From NCBI GenBank assembly GCA_929200485.1, contig CAKMZU010000203.1, positions 1 to 6,165 of the forward strand: 6,165 nt of DNA, in the 5' to 3' direction. The first letter of the stretch is position 1. Each line of letters opens with the position of its first letter. The stretch comes from an uncultured Gammaproteobacteria bacterium (lineage in GTDB: Bacteria; Pseudomonadota; Gammaproteobacteria; Pseudomonadales; DT-91). A program made the position numbers and the translations under genes. This document shows, in pieces, positions 1 to 6,165 of this stretch. The notes beneath the pieces are model-generated. The model was not told the origin of the DNA. It saw only the letters and a list, made by a program, of their open reading frames with translations, and did not search any database.

Positions 1-1
1 T

Positions 2-376
2 TTGGTTTCTCTGTTGGTGGGTGAGAAGACAAGCTATCAAATAAATCCGGTCACTGAGGATGATCTCGAATATATATTTCAGGCACTTGAGGCAGTTGCT
101 GTGAATGCCCACTCTATGTTGACGCATGTTTTTCCCCGTTCATCTTTTGAGGCGAAAAAAAATGACGATTCAATGGATGTGTTCAAAAAAGTTTTATTAG
201 GTAGTGGTCCGCGGTCCTTTCCCGAAATTGATAAGCCGCATTATTATTTTCTCTATAAAAAAGAAGAAATACCTATAGAAGAGGCTTTTGTGAAGGGGGA
301 GCAGCTTTTCTCATTATGCTGGCCCTATCTCGAAGAAGTTAATGGAACAAAAAACATTAAGGATGACAAGGCATGA
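2..376 (+). CDS. recC: RecC, C-terminal end (exonuclease V gamma subunit), 5'-partial
   Basis: The reading frame is open at the left edge, so this is the last 124 codons of a longer gene; the TTG at base 2 is not a real start. RecC is the non-catalytic scaffold of RecBCD that splits the duplex and scans the 3' strand for Chi, and full-length proteins are about 1,100 residues. Seen here: an acidic, helix-rich segment ending in a stretch (EEAFVKGEQLFSLCWPYLEE, about residues 92-111 of the fragment) that resembles the C-terminal helix of enterobacterial RecC, followed by a short charged tail. The call rests on this weak resemblance and, mainly, on its position directly upstream of recB with an ATGA overlap. 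RecC is poorly conserved, so sequence alone would be modest evidence. The parts that recognise Chi lie outside the window and cannot be judged. Confidence 0.85.
   Translation: MVSLLVGEKTSYQINPVTEDDLEYIFQALEAVAVNAHSMLTHVFPRSSFEAKKNDDSMDVFKKVLLGSGPRSFPEIDKPHYYFLYKKEEIPIEEAFVKGEQLFSLCWPYLEEVNGTKNIKDDKA
358..376 (+). promoter_or_regulatory. recB ribosome binding site and recC/recB ATGA overlap
   Basis: TAAGGA at 358-363 lies 9 bases before the recB ATG at 373. The recC stop TGA (374-376) overlaps that ATG in ATGA. A second AAGG at 368-371 is too close to the start to act as the main site. The layout suggests that ribosomes finishing recC re-initiate on recB, which would help hold subunit ratios even. 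Coupling is inferred from the arrangement. Confidence 0.7.
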
Positions 377-3300
377 ATGCACTCAACTTTCATACCTTGA
401 ATCTTCAAGGTCGAATCTTAATCGAGGCGAGCGCAGGTACAGGAAAAACTTATTCCATCAGCCATATTGTTTTGCGGTTAATTCTTGAGGATCAACCGCA
501 GCTGCAAAAACCTGAGCTTAGCATTAATGATATCCTTGTGGTGACTTTCACCAAAGCAGCCACTAAAGAGTTGAGGGAGCGGATTAGGCGTTTATTGCAT
601 CAGGCGAAAAGCTTCCTTGAACAGGTTCATTTAGATGATCAAGACTATGATGAAAACCTTAAAAAACTGGTAAACAACGCGCGTAAAAAGCTCTCGGATG
701 AGAGTTTAATTCACCGATTAACCCATGCTATTTTGCATATTGATGAAGCCCCTGTGTTTACTATTCATGGGTTATGCGAACGATTGATTCGTCAGCATTC
801 ATTGTTGCTTCAAACACCTGTGAATTTAACGCTGCTTGAAAATGATGCGGAGTTCCTTCAGCAAATAACGGATGATTTCTGGCGCGAATACGCCTATGGT
901 TACCATGACGCGATAGCAACTTTGGTTCATAAATACTGGCAATCACCTGAAGCCTTGCTCAAAAAATTACGCAGTTTTCTAGATGCTGATCTGCTCGAAG
1001 ATCCACTTGCCAAAGATCTTGCATCAACATTTTCCAAGATTGATGATGTGTACGCTAAGGCGCAGGCCTTGTTTATTGATATCCTTGATGAGTTGCCTGA
1101 ACTATTTGCAACGAAAGAAAGAAAGGGAAAATACCAAAAACGCTGGCTAACTGGCTGGATTGACGCTCACAGTCAATATTTTGATGACTCATCTCAACGT
1201 TATCTGAAGTTTGGTGAGCGTGTCCAATGGTTAACATTCACCAATGAGGTTCTCAAAGAAAAGCTCGGCGACAATGCGCCTACACATCCTTTTTTTGACG
1301 CAATGAGTGCGTTAATTCCATTAATATCTGATGTAAAACCCAGTTTTTATGCTTTTGCTCGTCACCAGATGACCGAGAAATTAGCCATTGAGAAACGTGC
1401 GCAACAAGCGTGCTTTTTTGATGATATGGTAAGAATTGTCTCCGAGGGAGCCATTGAGCCTGCCTTCTGTGAGGCGGTGGCAAATCAGTATCCTGTTGCG
1501 TTAATTGATGAATTTCAAGATACAGATTTATACCAATACCGATTGTTTGACCAGATTTATTCAACTGATACGGTTTGCCTTCTCATGATTGGTGATCCAA
1601 AGCAGGCGATCTATAGCTTTCGAGGCGCAGATATCAAGACTTATTTAATGGCGCGAGACGCAGTGAGTGAATCCAGCCGTTATAGTTTATCTGTCAATCA
1701 CCGAAGTCAGCCCACCTTGATTAATCGAGTGAATGCGTTATTCAAAGTGAAGTCTGATCCTTTTGTTTTAGCTGACTTCCCTGAATTTATACCATCCTCT
1801 GCGCCCGATGATAAAACAGACTCAGCATTATTAACCTTTAGCGGCAAGGCGTTTCCCTCGGTAGTTTTGCCGCTTGTTTCAGCAGATGATAGGCCATTAA
1901 CAAAAGATCAGGCGGCGGAACAATCTGCAGAGAAAACGGCGCAGTGGATCAAACAAGTGTTAACCGAGGGAACCATCAAAGGCGATGCGGTACAGCCTAA
2001 AGATATCGCCATATTGGTTCGAAAAAATCAACAGGCAGACTTGATGAAAGGTGCGCTGTTAAACGAGGGGTTAAACAGCATTTTCCTCTCCAAAGATTCG
2101 GTGTTGAGAAGTGATGAAGCATTATCGCTATTACGTTTGTTTCAAGCGGTGATTTCACCGGAAAATCGATCAACGATTTTTTTAGCCCTTGCCGATGATT
2201 TAATCGGATTTTCAGCTGCGGATATTTTTTCACTTGAGCAAGAGGCAAAACCATTACTTGCACATCAGGCAAGATTCTATCAAGCACAAACACTTTGGCA
2301 TGAGAAAGGGTTCTTTTCAGCCTTCCACTATATGAGTCAGACCTACAAAATTGCTATTGAGTTGCTAACTCATACTGATGGTGAGCGCAGATGGATGAAT
2401 CTCCAGCAATCCGCGGAGTGCTTTGCCGCTAAAGCTGATCCGCACCTGCCAATTGATGAGCAATTAAGGCATTTTTCAGAGCAACTTAAAAACCCTGATG
2501 ATAATGTAGATTCGCAGAAATATCGGCTGGAAACGGAAGCGAATCTTATTAATATTGTGACGATTCATGGGTCGAAGGGGTTAGAGTATTCCGTCGTTTG
2601 TTGCCCTTTTTTGCATGAAGGCGCCAATAATAAATCCGGTAGTCTCGGGAAGATTTATAATAGTCAGTTACAAAAAAGTCAGATGACGTATTCTGCCAAT
2701 GAGAAGCAAAAGCGCATACTTTTTCAAGAGGAATTGGCTGAAGAGGTTCGATTGTTATACGTCGCATTGACACGTGCCAAATCGCACCTTTGTTTAACTT
2801 TTGGGGCAGTCAAATCGATTGAAACCAGCCCTTTGTTTACTTTGCTAAACGAGAAAAATGAAGACAAGATACCGATTAGCAGGCTCAATACATTAGGCTT
2901 TGTTGATTGCCCGGAATCTGAACATGCCACAGGGCAGCAATCAATGCTTGCATCTGAAGCACCAAGTTACAGTGTGGCTTCGCTTGACCGACCAATTACC
3001 CAGCCTTTTTATGCTGGCAGTTTTTCTGCGCTTGCACTTTCTCATGATAAATATGTTGATGATGAAAAAGATAGAGACGCCATTGAAGAGATAAATGTGG
3101 GCAATTTAGAAAATCCGTTAGATGAGATGCCTTCTATTTTTACTTTGCCTAAAGGTGCAGAGGTGGGTAATTTACTTCATCAGGTATTGGAAGATGTAGA
3201 TTTTAACGCTCCCTCAGAATTGGATAGTCTTTTGGAATCGGCATTGCCACATTACCAAATCAGTAATGACCCTTGGCAAGGTATATTAACGGATCATTTA

Positions 3301-3834
3301 TCGCTATGCCTGACGACGCCATTAGCGCCTTTAGATGTTTCTTTATCTGATCTGGCTGAAGCGCAAGTAAAAAAAGAAATGGGGTTTCAGTTTTATGCGG
3401 GTCTCAATTCCGGTTCTAGAATTGCCAAACTGGTTGCCAGTTATCGTGGTGTTGAACCGAAAACAAGCTTTAATCCGGTTCATTCAGATTTTAAGGGGTT
3501 TATCGATCTGTTGTTTTGTTATGACGGTAAATATTATGTCTTGGATTACAAAAGTAACTGGTTAGGTGGTGATGTGTCATATTATACGGATGAGAGGATG
3601 CATCAGGCGATTGAGTCTCACCATTATGATGTTCAGTATTTACTGTACAGCGTTGCCTTGATTCGAATGCTTAAACAAAAATTGCCAGATTTTGATTACG
3701 AAACGCACTTTGGTGGCATTTATTATCTCTTTTTACGGGGGATGAATGCGTCTGATGACTCAGGTATCTATTTTAGGCGGCCTGATGAACAAATGTTAGG
3801 CAAATGGGATCAATTATTCAGGACTGCGCCATGA
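373..3834 (+). CDS. recB: RecB, exonuclease V beta subunit (3'-5' helicase and nuclease)
   Basis: This 1,153-residue protein is close to the roughly 1,180 of E. coli RecB. It is the cytoplasmic motor and nuclease subunit of RecBCD, which unwinds and degrades double-strand ends and loads RecA after Chi. The SF1A (UvrD/Rep-like) helicase motifs appear in order: Walker A ASAGTGKT at 19-26 (Lys25), TFTKAAT at 58-64, FTIHG at 129-133, Walker B DEFQDTD at 379-385, GDPKQAIYSFRGAD at 407-420, NHRS at 442-445, TIHGSKGLEY at 730-739 and YVALTRAK at 796-803. The C-terminal RecB-type nuclease is intact: His936 in the GNLLH motif, Asp1045 in GFIDL, Asp1058 and Lys1060 in LDYKSNW, and the YDVQY motif at 1085-1089. 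These match the E. coli metal-binding and catalytic set (His956, Asp1067, Asp1080, Lys1082). A less conserved linker at about 870-925 joins the helicase and nuclease parts. The ATG at 373 is chosen for its ribosome binding site, the ATGA overlap, and the short distance to Walker A. No truncation or frameshift is seen. Confidence 0.98.
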   Translation: MNALNFHTLNLQGRILIEASAGTGKTYSISHIVLRLILEDQPQLQKPELSINDILVVTFTKAATKELRERIRRLLHQAKSFLEQVHLDDQDYDENLKKLVNNARKKLSDESLIHRLTHAILHIDEAPVFTIHGLCERLIRQHSLLLQTPVNLTLLENDAEFLQQITDDFWREYAYGYHDAIATLVHKYWQSPEALLKKLRSFLDADLLEDPLAKDLASTFSKIDDVYAKAQALFIDILDELPELFATKERKGKYQKRWLTGWIDAHSQYFDDSSQRYLKFGERVQWLTFTNEVLKEKLGDNAPTHPFFDAMSALIPLISDVKPSFYAFARHQMTEKLAIEKRAQQACFFDDMVRIVSEGAIEPAFCEAVANQYPVALIDEFQDTDLYQYRLFDQIYSTDTVCLLMIGDPKQAIYSFRGADIKTYLMARDAVSESSRYSLSVNHRSQPTLINRVNALFKVKSDPFVLADFPEFIPSSAPDDKTDSALLTFSGKAFPSVVLPLVSADDRPLTKDQAAEQSAEKTAQWIKQVLTEGTIKGDAVQPKDIAILVRKNQQADLMKGALLNEGLNSIFLSKDSVLRSDEALSLLRLFQAVISPENRSTIFLALADDLIGFSAADIFSLEQEAKPLLAHQARFYQAQTLWHEKGFFSAFHYMSQTYKIAIELLTHTDGERRWMNLQQSAECFAAKADPHLPIDEQLRHFSEQLKNPDDNVDSQKYRLETEANLINIVTIHGSKGLEYSVVCCPFLHEGANNKSGSLGKIYNSQLQKSQMTYSANEKQKRILFQEELAEEVRLLYVALTRAKSHLCLTFGAVKSIETSPLFTLLNEKNEDKIPISRLNTLGFVDCPESEHATGQQSMLASEAPSYSVASLDRPITQPFYAGSFSALALSHDKYVDDEKDRDAIEEINVGNLENPLDEMPSIFTLPKGAEVGNLLHQVLEDVDFNAPSELDSLLESALPHYQISNDPWQGILTDHLSLCLTTPLAPLDVSLSDLAEAQVKKEMGFQFYAGLNSGSRIAKLVASYRGVEPKTSFNPVHSDFKGFIDLLFCYDGKYYVLDYKSNWLGGDVSYYTDERMHQAIESHHYDVQYLLYSVALIRMLKQKLPDFDYETHFGGIYYLFLRGMNASDDSGIYFRRPDEQMLGKWDQLFRTAP
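3820..3834 (+). promoter_or_regulatory. recD ribosome binding site and recB/recD ATGA overlap, deciding the recD start
   Basis: AGGA at 3820-3823 sits 7 bases before ATG 3831, whose last bases overlap the recB stop TGA (3832-3834). An in-frame ATG at 3804 would add nine residues, but it has only TAGG (3797-3800) three bases upstream, which is too close. The 3831 start also repeats the recC/recB geometry, so it is preferred. The coupling is inferred. Confidence 0.75.
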
Positions 3835-5615
3835 ACTTTACCCGATTCATTGATTCACCACTGTTTTCTGAGCACCCTCTGGTTTTTATGATTGCCAAAC
3901 GCATCGCGTTAAGGCTGCAAGAATTAACGGACAACAACGATGAAGTGGAGTTGGTATTTTTAAGTGTCAATCTGTTAAGTCAAAGCCAACAGGAGGGCAG
4001 TAGTTTTGTTGATCTTAACCAATATGCCGAGCAAAGCATGCCGGATCACTGGCAAATCTCAAGGCAATTTCCCTCAATAAATATTTGGCGAGCAATTCTC
4101 GAGAAGCATTCGGTGCATTTTTCACAATTAATCACGTTAGAAGGGGATAAACTGTTCTTTCCACGAATGTTTAACGTTGAATCATTTATCGCCCGTAACC
4201 TACTTGAGCGAGCCGCGCTATCCATACCTTTGAATAAAGAGCTTTGGAGCGAAAGCAAAGACGATTATCAAAAAATTGCCGTGGCTAATAGTTTAAGTGA
4301 AACCTTATCCTTTATTGTAGGTGGGCCGGGGACAGGCAAGACCACAACAGTGAGTCAATTGTTAATGGAAATATTAAAGGCAGAGGGACATAAAAGTTAC
4401 CGTTTGCAACTTGCAGCGCCCACGGGAAAAGCAGCAACAAGATTGGTGCAATCCATTCAAGCTAAACTCTCGAACAGTGATTTGCCTTGCGAACTAAAAG
4501 CGAGAGTCCCGGCATCAGCGTCAACTATTCATCGCCTGCTTGGGTGGTCTAACCAGAAGCAAGGGTTTAAATACAATAAAGATAATCCTTTATTGGTCGA
4601 TTGCTTGATCGTAGATGAGACCTCAATGATTGACGCCGATCTGTTTTCCAAACTGTTGGATGCCATTCCTTTAACCACACGTTTGGTTTTTTTAGGTGAT
4701 CCTTATCAGTTACCTTCGGTGGATGCTGGAAGCATATTGGCAGACATTTGTTCACCTGAGGCATTGCTTGCATTTTCTTCGGAGAAGTCCGCGTTAAACC
4801 CATTACTCACCGCAGGGGATTCTCCTTTGGCTAATCAGGTGGTTCAACTTAAAAAAAGCTACCGGTTTTCTGATGATAAAGGCATAGGGGCATTTGCTTC
4901 GGCTTACCTTAATAAAGACAAAGTAAAATTGGCTGCTGCCTTGGAGTCAGATGAGATAGTTTTGATCGATAAGGCTGCGCAGTCTAACGCTCAGGACCCA
5001 TTGTCAATTGAATCCAGGCTTAAGCAGCATTTCGAGAGTTTAACGCAGGCAACAACGATTGAAGCGGCTTTTCATTTGCTTGATCAGTTCCAATGCCTTT
5101 GCGCGAATAAGACAGGCGAATTTAGTACGCAGTATTTTAATGCAAGTATATTAGGTCATGCCAAGGCTGCCGCTATGCCAACGCTAAGTTTGCATTCAAT
5201 GGAGTTTTTTCATGGTCAGCCCATCATTATTGAATCTAATCGCTATGACCTTGGCTTATTTAATGGCGATATAGGGATTGTTTGGTTGCAAAGTGATCAA
5301 TGGTCGGTAGCTTTTACAGACGAAGGAGGGCCGGTTCGTTTCTTTTTGGCGGAGCAATTACAAGGTATCTCGGCTGCATTTGCTATCACCGTGCATAAAA
5401 GCCAAGGATCGGAATACGACGAAGTGGCGTTTGTTTTTCCAGAGGTAAACTCTCCCCTGTTAACATCGGAATTAGTATATACCGCTGTTACACGAGCCAA
5501 GAAAAAGGTGTTAGTCTGTGCATCTACTCAGGAGATGGAGACGGCGCTGGAGCGATCGAGTACCAGGAAAACTTTTCTTAAAGACGAGTTGAAAAAAAGT
5601 TATCAAATCCATTAA
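3831..5615 (+). CDS. recD: RecD, exonuclease V alpha subunit (5'-3' helicase)
   Basis: From ATG 3831 the protein has 594 residues, near the 608 of E. coli RecD. It is the SF1B ATP-dependent 5'-3' helicase of RecBCD, the fast motor before Chi, and is needed for full nuclease activity. Residues 1 to about 135 form the poorly conserved N-terminal domain that in E. coli contacts RecC. The motor motifs follow: Walker A GGPGTGKTT at 164-172 (Lys170), AAPTGKAA at 195-202, TIHRLLG at 232-238, Walker B VDETSMID at 261-268, FLGDPYQLPSVDAG from 287, KKSYRF at 341-346 with its arginine at 345, the GLFNGDIG turn of the SH3-like insert at 475-482, TVHKSQGSE at 520-528 and YTAVTRAKK at 550-558. This is the short RecD1 type belonging to RecBCD; stand-alone RecD2 proteins carry a longer N-terminal extension. 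The gene is the last of the recCBD run and is followed by about 280 bases without a clear gene. All key residues are present. Confidence 0.97.
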   Translation: MNFTRFIDSPLFSEHPLVFMIAKRIALRLQELTDNNDEVELVFLSVNLLSQSQQEGSSFVDLNQYAEQSMPDHWQISRQFPSINIWRAILEKHSVHFSQLITLEGDKLFFPRMFNVESFIARNLLERAALSIPLNKELWSESKDDYQKIAVANSLSETLSFIVGGPGTGKTTTVSQLLMEILKAEGHKSYRLQLAAPTGKAATRLVQSIQAKLSNSDLPCELKARVPASASTIHRLLGWSNQKQGFKYNKDNPLLVDCLIVDETSMIDADLFSKLLDAIPLTTRLVFLGDPYQLPSVDAGSILADICSPEALLAFSSEKSALNPLLTAGDSPLANQVVQLKKSYRFSDDKGIGAFASAYLNKDKVKLAAALESDEIVLIDKAAQSNAQDPLSIESRLKQHFESLTQATTIEAAFHLLDQFQCLCANKTGEFSTQYFNASILGHAKAAAMPTLSLHSMEFFHGQPIIIESNRYDLGLFNGDIGIVWLQSDQWSVAFTDEGGPVRFFLAEQLQGISAAFAITVHKSQGSEYDEVAFVFPEVNSPLLTSELVYTAVTRAKKKVLVCASTQEMETALERSSTRKTFLKDELKKSYQIH

Positions 5616-5658
5616 AAATCTTCCATTTTGTGAAAACTTTTTTGCATGCAACGAATCA

Positions 5659-5664
5659 TATAAT
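5659..5664 (+). promoter_or_regulatory. Candidate sigma-70 -10 box
   Basis: TATAAT at 5659-5664 matches the consensus exactly. The sequence where a -35 box should lie (about 5635-5642) is a T run, close to CTTTTT, and matches TTGACA poorly. There is no extended -10 TG. TTGCAT at 5642-5647 is only 11 bases upstream, which is too close. If real, it would give the SMR gene a leader of about 220 bases containing the hairpin. AT-rich spacers produce such boxes by chance, so this is tentative. Confidence 0.3.
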
Positions 5665-5703
5665 GTCTTGGTTCAATAACATGATCGTAGCTGGTTCACT
5701 CCA

Positions 5704-5856
5704 ATGAATATCAAAAAAGCACTGCAACAATGAGTAATCATCACTCAATGGCATAGCTCAGGATATACGGAGTTGTGTAAAATCCCTTACACCTCTATTC
5801 ATCCTGAGCCTGTCGACGCTATTCGTAAAGCATCCTTTTTATTTAATGAGTTATAG
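5704..5856 (+). pseudogene. Possible remnant of a small gene, interrupted by TGA
   Basis: From ATG 5704 the frame reads nine codons (MNIKKALQQ), a TGA at 5731-5733, then 40 more sense codons to TAG at 5854-5856. The second part reads like ordinary protein, with WHSSGYTELCK near its start and HPEPVDAIRK later. I do not recognise the family. No good Shine-Dalgarno precedes ATG 5704, and the second part has no ATG, GTG or well-placed TTG of its own. It could be a decayed gene with one nonsense change or a chance frame. It overlaps the hairpin at 5756-5809, which argues for a structural rather than a coding explanation of that part. Confidence 0.2.
5756..5809. repeat. Long imperfect hairpin, REP-like inverted repeat
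   Basis: GCTCAGGAT (5756-5764) and ATCCTGAGC (5801-5809) are perfect 9-base inverted copies 36 bases apart. Inside them, GGAG (5769-5772) can pair with CTCT (5793-5796, one G-U pair), and GTGTAA (5775-5780) pairs with TTACAC (5787-5792) around a six-base loop. About 19 base pairs form in total, with one internal loop and a TT bulge. The right arm continues as CCTGTCGA (5809-5816). CCTGAGCCTGTCGA resembles, from memory, dispersed palindromic elements found in many proteobacterial genomes, with a degraded right end here. No T run follows closely, so it is not a standard terminator. The pairing is seen; the repeat-family link is inference. Confidence 0.5.
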
Positions 5857-5881
5857 ACACATCTTCATCATTGGCTTGCAT

Positions 5882-5886
5882 GGGAG
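5882..5886 (+). promoter_or_regulatory. Ribosome binding site of the SMR gene
   Basis: GGGAG at 5882-5886 lies eight bases before the ATG at 5895, a good Shine-Dalgarno position. It supports this ATG as the start and independent translation from recD. Confidence 0.7.
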
Positions 5887-5894
5887 TATCAACG

Positions 5895-6165
5895 ATGTTT
5901 AATTTTTATCTTTTGTTGGCTATCTTTTTTGAAGTCATTGCAACAACAGCGCTTAAAGCATCCGAGCAGTTTTCTAATAAAACAGCAACATCTATTGTCA
6001 TTATGGGATATCTTGCGGCATTTTATTGTTTGACCTTTGTGCTTAAAACCATGCCCTTGGCCATAGCTTACGCTGTCTGGTCAGCTATTGGTCTTGTCAT
6101 TATTACTATTAATGGCTGGATGTTTTTTGGTGAAAAAATGGATTTCCCAGCGCTTTTGGGTATGG
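5895..6165 (+). CDS. SMR-family multidrug efflux protein (EmrE/QacE type), 3'-partial
   Basis: Ninety codons are visible; family members have about 105-115, so roughly the last membrane helix is missing. SMR proteins are inner-membrane antiparallel dimers with four helices per subunit that exchange protons for quaternary ammonium and other cationic compounds. Seen here: helix 1 at about 4-21 with the essential Glu13 (EmrE Glu14) in FFEVIATTALKASE, helix 2 at about 33-50 with Tyr39 (EmrE Tyr40), and helix 3 at about 55-76 with AYAVWS and Trp62 (EmrE Trp63). A FFGE turn and the MDFPALLGM entry to helix 4 follow. The EVIATTALK signature fits the Qac subtype rather than the guanidinium exporters (Gdx/SugE, typically EVVWAVGLK). 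Oddity: Ala64 stands where EmrE and QacE have glycine (WSG). Start ATG 5895 is supported by GGGAG eight bases upstream. The exact substrate cannot be told, so no symbol is given. Confidence 0.93.
   Translation, partial: MFNFYLLLAIFFEVIATTALKASEQFSNKTATSIVIMGYLAAFYCLTFVLKTMPLAIAYAVWSAIGLVIITINGWMFFGEKMDFPALLGM

Larger units (their letters stand above)
5616..5894. other. Spacer between recD and the SMR gene
   Basis: This 279-base stretch has no convincing intact gene on either strand and no recognisable tRNA or CRISPR. Directly after recD it is AT-rich with A and T runs. No GC-rich stem followed by a T run is seen, so no intrinsic terminator can be named. The middle holds a TATAAT box, a small palindrome (TGAGT at 5731-5735 and ACTCA at 5743-5747) and the larger hairpin at 5756-5809. 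A frame interrupted by TGA runs through 5704-5856. I see no good sigma-70 promoter pair immediately before the SMR gene; TTTAAT (5842-5847) and TTATAG (5851-5856) are weak -10 candidates. Confidence 0.6.

Noticed and set aside
12..19. Chi-like octamer near the left edge (GTTGGTGG)
   Set aside because: It differs by one base from the E. coli Chi site GCTGGTGG, lies inside recC coding sequence, and the Chi sequence of this host is unknown.
3804..3833. Upstream ATG at 3804 as the recD start
   Set aside because: Its only nearby purine-rich site is three bases away, whereas ATG 3831 has AGGA seven bases upstream and an ATGA overlap with recB.
4851..4857. A7 run in recD as a programmed frameshift site
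   Set aside because: The run is not in the phase needed for a -1 slippery heptamer, and the reading frame downstream encodes all later helicase motifs without a shift.
761..5500. Minus-strand open frames of 60-100 codons inside recB and recD
   Set aside because: They lie wholly within strongly conserved plus-strand genes, lack recognisable domains, and are antisense shadows.
5593..5643. AAAAAAGT / ACTTTTTT inverted repeat as a recD terminator
   Set aside because: The stem is almost all A-T, the loop is 35 bases and the T run is part of the stem itself, so it does not fit a Rho-independent terminator.
5685..5705. GGTTCACTCC resembling a tRNA T-arm
   Set aside because: The flanking bases do not form the five-pair T stem and no acceptor, D or anticodon arms are found upstream.

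Overview
The window reads left to right on the plus strand as a RecBCD locus followed by the start of a small multidrug transporter gene. It holds the 3' end of recC (open at the left edge), complete recB, complete recD, an apparently non-coding stretch of about 280 bases, and the first 90 codons of an SMR-family (EmrE/QacE-type) transporter gene cut by the right edge. No CDS on the minus strand is supported.

The three rec genes form one tightly packed unit. The recC stop and recB start share an ATGA, and so do the recB stop and recD start. Both junctions have a Shine-Dalgarno-like sequence inside the upstream gene. The products would assemble into RecBCD (exonuclease V). RecB supplies the 3'-5' helicase and the only nuclease, RecD supplies the 5'-3' helicase, and RecC is the scaffold and Chi-scanning subunit. 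All helicase motifs in RecB and RecD and the RecB nuclease residues are present, so the complex should be fully active. Unlike E. coli, no ptrA lies between recC and recB.

The spacer after recD holds a perfect TATAAT box, a 54-base imperfect hairpin whose outer arms resemble a dispersed palindromic repeat, and a short reading frame broken by an in-frame TGA. I see no strong terminator after recD. The SMR gene has its own good ribosome binding site and is probably a separate transcription unit.

The host is most likely a gammaproteobacterium of low to moderate GC. RecBCD of this type, the AT-leaning codon use and the Qac-type SMR protein all fit. A Legionella-like or related lineage is possible, but the sequence alone does not settle it. 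The coding part is ordinary core-genome material; the only features needing a second look are in the spacer and in one residue of the SMR protein. I found no convincing undescribed system here.
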